Shown one piece after another: positions 60,458 to 64,000 of a stretch of DNA of 64,000 nt. Source of the DNA: Begonia masoniana (Eukaryota; Streptophyta; Magnoliopsida; Cucurbitales; Begoniaceae); contig CM039508.1 in the NCBI GenBank assembly GCA_022432975.1, positions 49,069,646 through 49,133,645 of the forward strand, given 5' to 3'. Every line of letters begins with the position of its first letter. Positions within the stretch are counted from its first letter, which is position 1. Under the pieces are notes generated by a model. That model saw only the letters and a list, made by a program, of their open reading frames with translations. It made no database searches and was not told where the DNA came from. Made by a program: the position numbers and the translations under genes.

Positions 60458-61610
60458 TGACGCAGCGAAAATTGCAGAAAATTATCGGAACTCACAAAAG
60501 CTGTTGAACCGCGCACGATTACCAGCAGTTGTCTTCTAAAATCTGTTGAATTGTGCACAATTACCAGATTAAAGGCATCAATCTCAAACCCTAGAGAGAG
60601 TAGAAACCGGTAAAAAGAGTCAAATCTTTATCAAAATCAATCTTCCAATACAAAAGCAACTAAAGAGAATTAAATACCTATAGAATCCGACATCTAAGGA
60701 AATAAAATAAACTTCTAAAGGAAATCAAATAAACTAAAATAAAGAAACCAAATAAACTCTTAAATAAAATAAAATAAAATAAGGAAATCATAGAATTTAT
60801 AAAATATGAAAATTAATCTGTAAAAGACATCATTTTGTATCATTTTCCCGAGTTGAAAAGAAATTTGTCCTCAAATATGTTGGAGCGACATCGTCAAGGA
60901 GGCAAATCAATGAGGAGGTTCGCCTGGAAAGCATCATCAAACTCAGTGATAAAATATTGGACTGATGCTAGAATATCGGGACCGTGAGACACCTGCTTGC
61001 CGAAGAAAATGAAGACAACTCCGGTTTGCACGATCTTTACATCGAACGCTCCAAACATAAAGCTGTAGTCGGTGTGTCCATCAAGGCTTGAGCGACGGTC
61101 GTATTGCCATGTTCGATAGAGGAATAATGAGAAAACATCTATACCCACCACGTCACACATAACTTGGTCCTTGTAAGTGGACCCAATGGAAAAACTTACC
61201 AAGGTTCATTGAGAAACCATGACATTCATTCCAGTTTGTAGTAATGACAACTTGTATGGCTTCGAGTGCTTCTCATGTATGAAGTCCAATTTAGTGACCA
61301 CTTCTTCAGCAACGACGTTCTCACAACTTCCGGAGTCGATGATGAACTTGCACTCTTTGCCACCAATGGAACTGGTCGACTGAAAAATATTATTCGGTAA
61401 CCATGTTTTTTCGTGAAGTTGTGGAGTTAGCAATTGGCTTGTGTTGTCGTTAATGAAATCCAAGTCCACACCCTCAAGATCCAGATCTTCGGTGCTGTCG
61501 TAAATCGGGTCGCCCAAATCTTTAAACTCTAAGATTTCTTCCTCAGTGCTGTCGTAAATCGAGTTGTCCAAATCTTTAAACTTTAAAATTTCTTCAACCG
61601 GAAGACTTCC
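60458..61610 (-). mobile_element. Internally deleted gypsy-derived element (protease, no RT)
   Basis: Absent from the partner block near 4.72 kb. On the minus strand, an acidic frame of 121 codons (61571-61206) has a twice-repeated SIYDSTEE/PIYDSTED segment and the retropepsin-like site FIIDSGSCENVV (about 61350-61310). Next is a frame (61202-60894) with VSFSIGSTYKDQVMCDVVGI and RTWQYDRRS, the gypsy region that precedes RT. It then jumps to a polyprotein end-like region, with no RT, RNase H or integrase. A purine-rich stretch and a likely 3' LTR (60832-60458, TGATGTC to CTGCGTCA) follow. No 5' LTR was found. About 40 bp present in the partner block are missing at the insertion site. Confidence 0.75.
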
Positions 61611-62779
61611 ATGGACAACTCACAAAGATCTAAATTGAATTCTAATATTAGAGTCAAATTTTCTTGCACTAAATTTAAATTTTTCACGTGACACTTGCTG
61701 AGTGATTATCGGGAAGGTTAATTGCAGGAGAAAATACGAGAAAATTCAAAATAAAGCGAGTAGTAACTCGAGAGAAGAGATCGAGAATTAAACATTGAGG
61801 ACAAATATTTAGTTGTTTCCGATCGATCTTATTTACCGTGAGAATTTCTACCAATTCGAGAAGTCAATTAGAATGCTTAGAGTGGGTGTTATGTCTAATT
61901 CGTTGCCAATCCCTATCATACTTGTTTTTGGCTGGCAGGTTTGAATGAGATTTATCTTATTCATATACATGAATTGACTCTCCATCTAATTTGGGTTTTT
62001 TTTTTTAATTATCAAATCAAACATGTTTAGTAGAATTTAATTTTCACCTTTTTTCTTAGCTATTTCTTCGGTGTATTGTCTCTTTTTTTTTTCATTTTAT
62101 TAATGTTATATTTCATACTAACATTTTATGCGACATAGTTCATTCGTTCGTTACCTGCATGTGATATATTAATTTAATTACGTACGCCGTGTTGTAATCA
62201 AGAGTACAAAATTAAAGTGTACACTTCTCGTTGAGGTAGTGGGTGGAAAAGAGAAATCGAAAGAAATAACAACGAGATTTACGTAAAAAATTTATTTCGT
62301 AAGAAAACTCGAAATAAAATTATGATCATCGAATTTTGGGAGCTTTTAAGAAGAAAAGTCACTGCGTGTGCATTGTACATGAATGATTTAACGACAAAAA
62401 TTACTCACGATCGATAATAAGATAGAGTTGAATTTCATTTTTTTTTTTTCAAAAATAAATCATCAAACTCGAGCTAAACAAATATATTTGACTTAACGTA
62501 CGATTAAGAGAACCGGCCTAAGCGGACCTTCGATCGAGTCAATTCTTTAATTTGACTTTCCTATTAACGAGTGCACGTATATATTGTCCATTCAAGTATT
62601 GAAAAAACTCGTCATTATTTACCATAACCGGACTTGGTCAAGCTGGTCTAACGGGTTTGTCGAGCTACTATTCATTCGGTGCATCTTTCCTTCGAGTATA
62701 TGTGTTATATTCATGGACGTAAATATGGATGACACGTGTCAATTTATGATTTGGTAAAAAGGGTTTGACTCCTAGGTCT
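61611..62779. other. Spacer before the second CT-rich leader
   Basis: Matches about 4770-5980. AT-rich, no genes seen. It becomes nearly identical to the partner from about 62440 onward. Confidence 0.5.
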
Positions 62780-63047
62780 AGAGAGAGAGAGGGGTTTGGT
62801 TTAGAATGTTTGGTTTGGTTGGGTTCATCTTACAGTCACTCCCACTCTTCCTCTCTGTTTGAAACTCTACAAATCGGCCAGTCAACTCTACAGTCTTCTC
62901 CTCTCTCCCCATTGGCTACTACTTACTATTCTTCGCCAATGACTCTCCGCCACCTGCCCTCCCTCTCCCTCGTGTATCTCTCCCACCGGCTCCCTCTCGG
63001 CTCGTTATATCAGCAAAACCTCTTCTTCCTCCCTCCTCTGTTTCTCT

Positions 63048-63089
<42 letters not shown>

Positions 63090-63181
63090 ATATTTCAATG
63101 GACTCGTTTCACGTCGTTCGATGCCCTTCCGAACTCTCCGTACCTCCATTGATGAAGCTCTGCAACCTTCGTCGGGTTTGA
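62780..63181 (+). other. CT-rich transcript leader with a 27-codon ORF, copy 2
   Basis: Same as 5960-6369, with a longer CT run (about 63052-63087). The ORF at 63098-63181 encodes the same 27-residue peptide as copy 1. A longer frame reading through from 62765 exists only because of the CT repeat and is not conserved in copy 1. Function unknown. Confidence 0.35.
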
Positions 63182-64000
63182 CATTTACAGGCGGGTCATC
63201 ATCTTCTCTGTTCTAACTTCCAGTAACATAACTATGCTGCTTAGAATCACGGGTAATTGTCTTTTTCCTTTTTTCTGCACATCGCTTCCATCATGCGTAT
63301 GTACGAATTTACACACACACACACACCCCCACATACATGTTTATACATGTGTGTGTGTTTGTTTTTCACGAGAAACTGTGAAGAGGTAGATTACTTGAAA
63401 ATTTTGCATATTATTTGCCAAAAATATTCAGACTTTGATCTTGGTTTAGTGCACGAAGATCGGATATAAATATAATATAATGTTGGGGTACGGTCGAAGA
63501 AACAAAATAGAAACAAAAAAGACAGATTAATATTATTATCAACTATAGTTTTTCTGGCCCTCTTCATTATTTCATAATTATTGGTTACATTAAAAAGCTA
63601 ACCCCTTGCAATATATATCCAATAATAATAATTTTACATATTTAAACAAATTAAAGTAAAAAAAATTAGATTTTAAGAAAATTCGACTTAGTTAGGATTT
63701 CTAGATAGCAAACAATATTTAGAAAAAATTAAAATATTATAAATGGTATTAGAACTAGTCCGACTAGAAGTTTGACAAACATGGATGTCAGGCTTCCAAA
63801 GGAGTTTGACTGTGACAAACTCCGTTCGTAAGAATAATTAACGTTGTATAATCTCACACTGTTTGGAAGAGGTGGTGTATAATAGTTTTTAAGTAAACAT
63901 TCATTTGGTTAGTACAAATTTTTTTGAGGTAACACCCATTAACAAATTCGTGTAAACTTATGTCCAAATAAGATAATATTGTATACTTTGTGGAAATTAG
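63182..64000. other. Noncoding sequence after the leader, copy 2
   Basis: Nearly identical to 6370-7182, with a (CA)n run near 63311-63324. Intron or 3' flank; no coding region seen. Confidence 0.5.

Larger units (their letters stand above)
55622..64000 (+). repeat. Segmental duplication, copy 2 (partner 1-7182)
   Basis: Same order as 1-7182, with intact coding sequence in the O-fucosyltransferase gene and an extra gypsy-derived insertion. It continues to the end of the window. Confidence 0.9.

Noticed and set aside
62765..63181. 138-codon open frame through the CT-rich leader
   Set aside because: The frame exists only because of the CT repeat length and is not kept in the first copy; only the 27-codon end is shared.

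Overview
The window is nuclear DNA from a flowering plant, most likely a eudicot. Evidence: multi-exon genes with plant-type GT-AG introns, a chloroplast-type Rieske oxygenase pair, plant CNX1, an R2R3-MYB, AT-rich intergenic DNA, and nested LTR retrotransposons, a Cassandra element and hAT elements. Two 100-N blocks (11873-11972, 34519-34618) show it is a scaffold of three contigs. I cannot name the species; the MYB resembles the MYB5 group known from grape and other rosids.

Layout. 1-11.9 kb (contig 1): a broken last exon of a PTC52/ACD1-like gene, a broken copy of a plant O-fucosyltransferase gene, a CT-rich leader with a 27-codon ORF, a small hAT-like element and a MYB5-like gene with several 1-base frameshifts. 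Its first 7.18 kb are a second copy of 55.6-64.0 kb. 12.0-34.5 kb (contig 2): mostly transposons. It holds a large LTR fragment, a minus-strand copia remnant with PBS and LTR, an unidentified transcript-like locus near 18-19 kb, a complete 5.9-kb SIRE-like copia element lacking reverse transcriptase, a 942-bp hAT element with an 8-bp TSD, and a decayed hAT transposase gene split by a 2.39-kb solo LTR and by a full Cassandra TRIM carrying 5S rRNA-like DNA. 34.6-64.0 kb (contig 3): the 3' exons of CNX1 (molybdenum cofactor synthesis), a tandem pair of PTC52/ACD1-like Rieske oxygenase genes (about 6.6-kb unit, each copy with its own later insertions), the intact O-fucosyltransferase gene, a gypsy-derived insertion and the second copy of the CT-rich leader.

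The host genes are unrelated in function and do not form a pathway cluster. The most informative signals are structural. Two related but separate LTRs carry dense arrays of perfect hairpins at the same relative place, with different sequences. Both Rieske oxygenase paralogs share a disrupted splice donor. An LTR element in one intron is flanked by a 64-bp host duplication instead of the usual 4-6 bp. Single-base indels in otherwise conserved genes (CNX1, MYB5-like, the first O-fucosyltransferase copy), together with the duplicated 7-8 kb block, raise the possibility of unpolished sequence or an uncollapsed haplotype.
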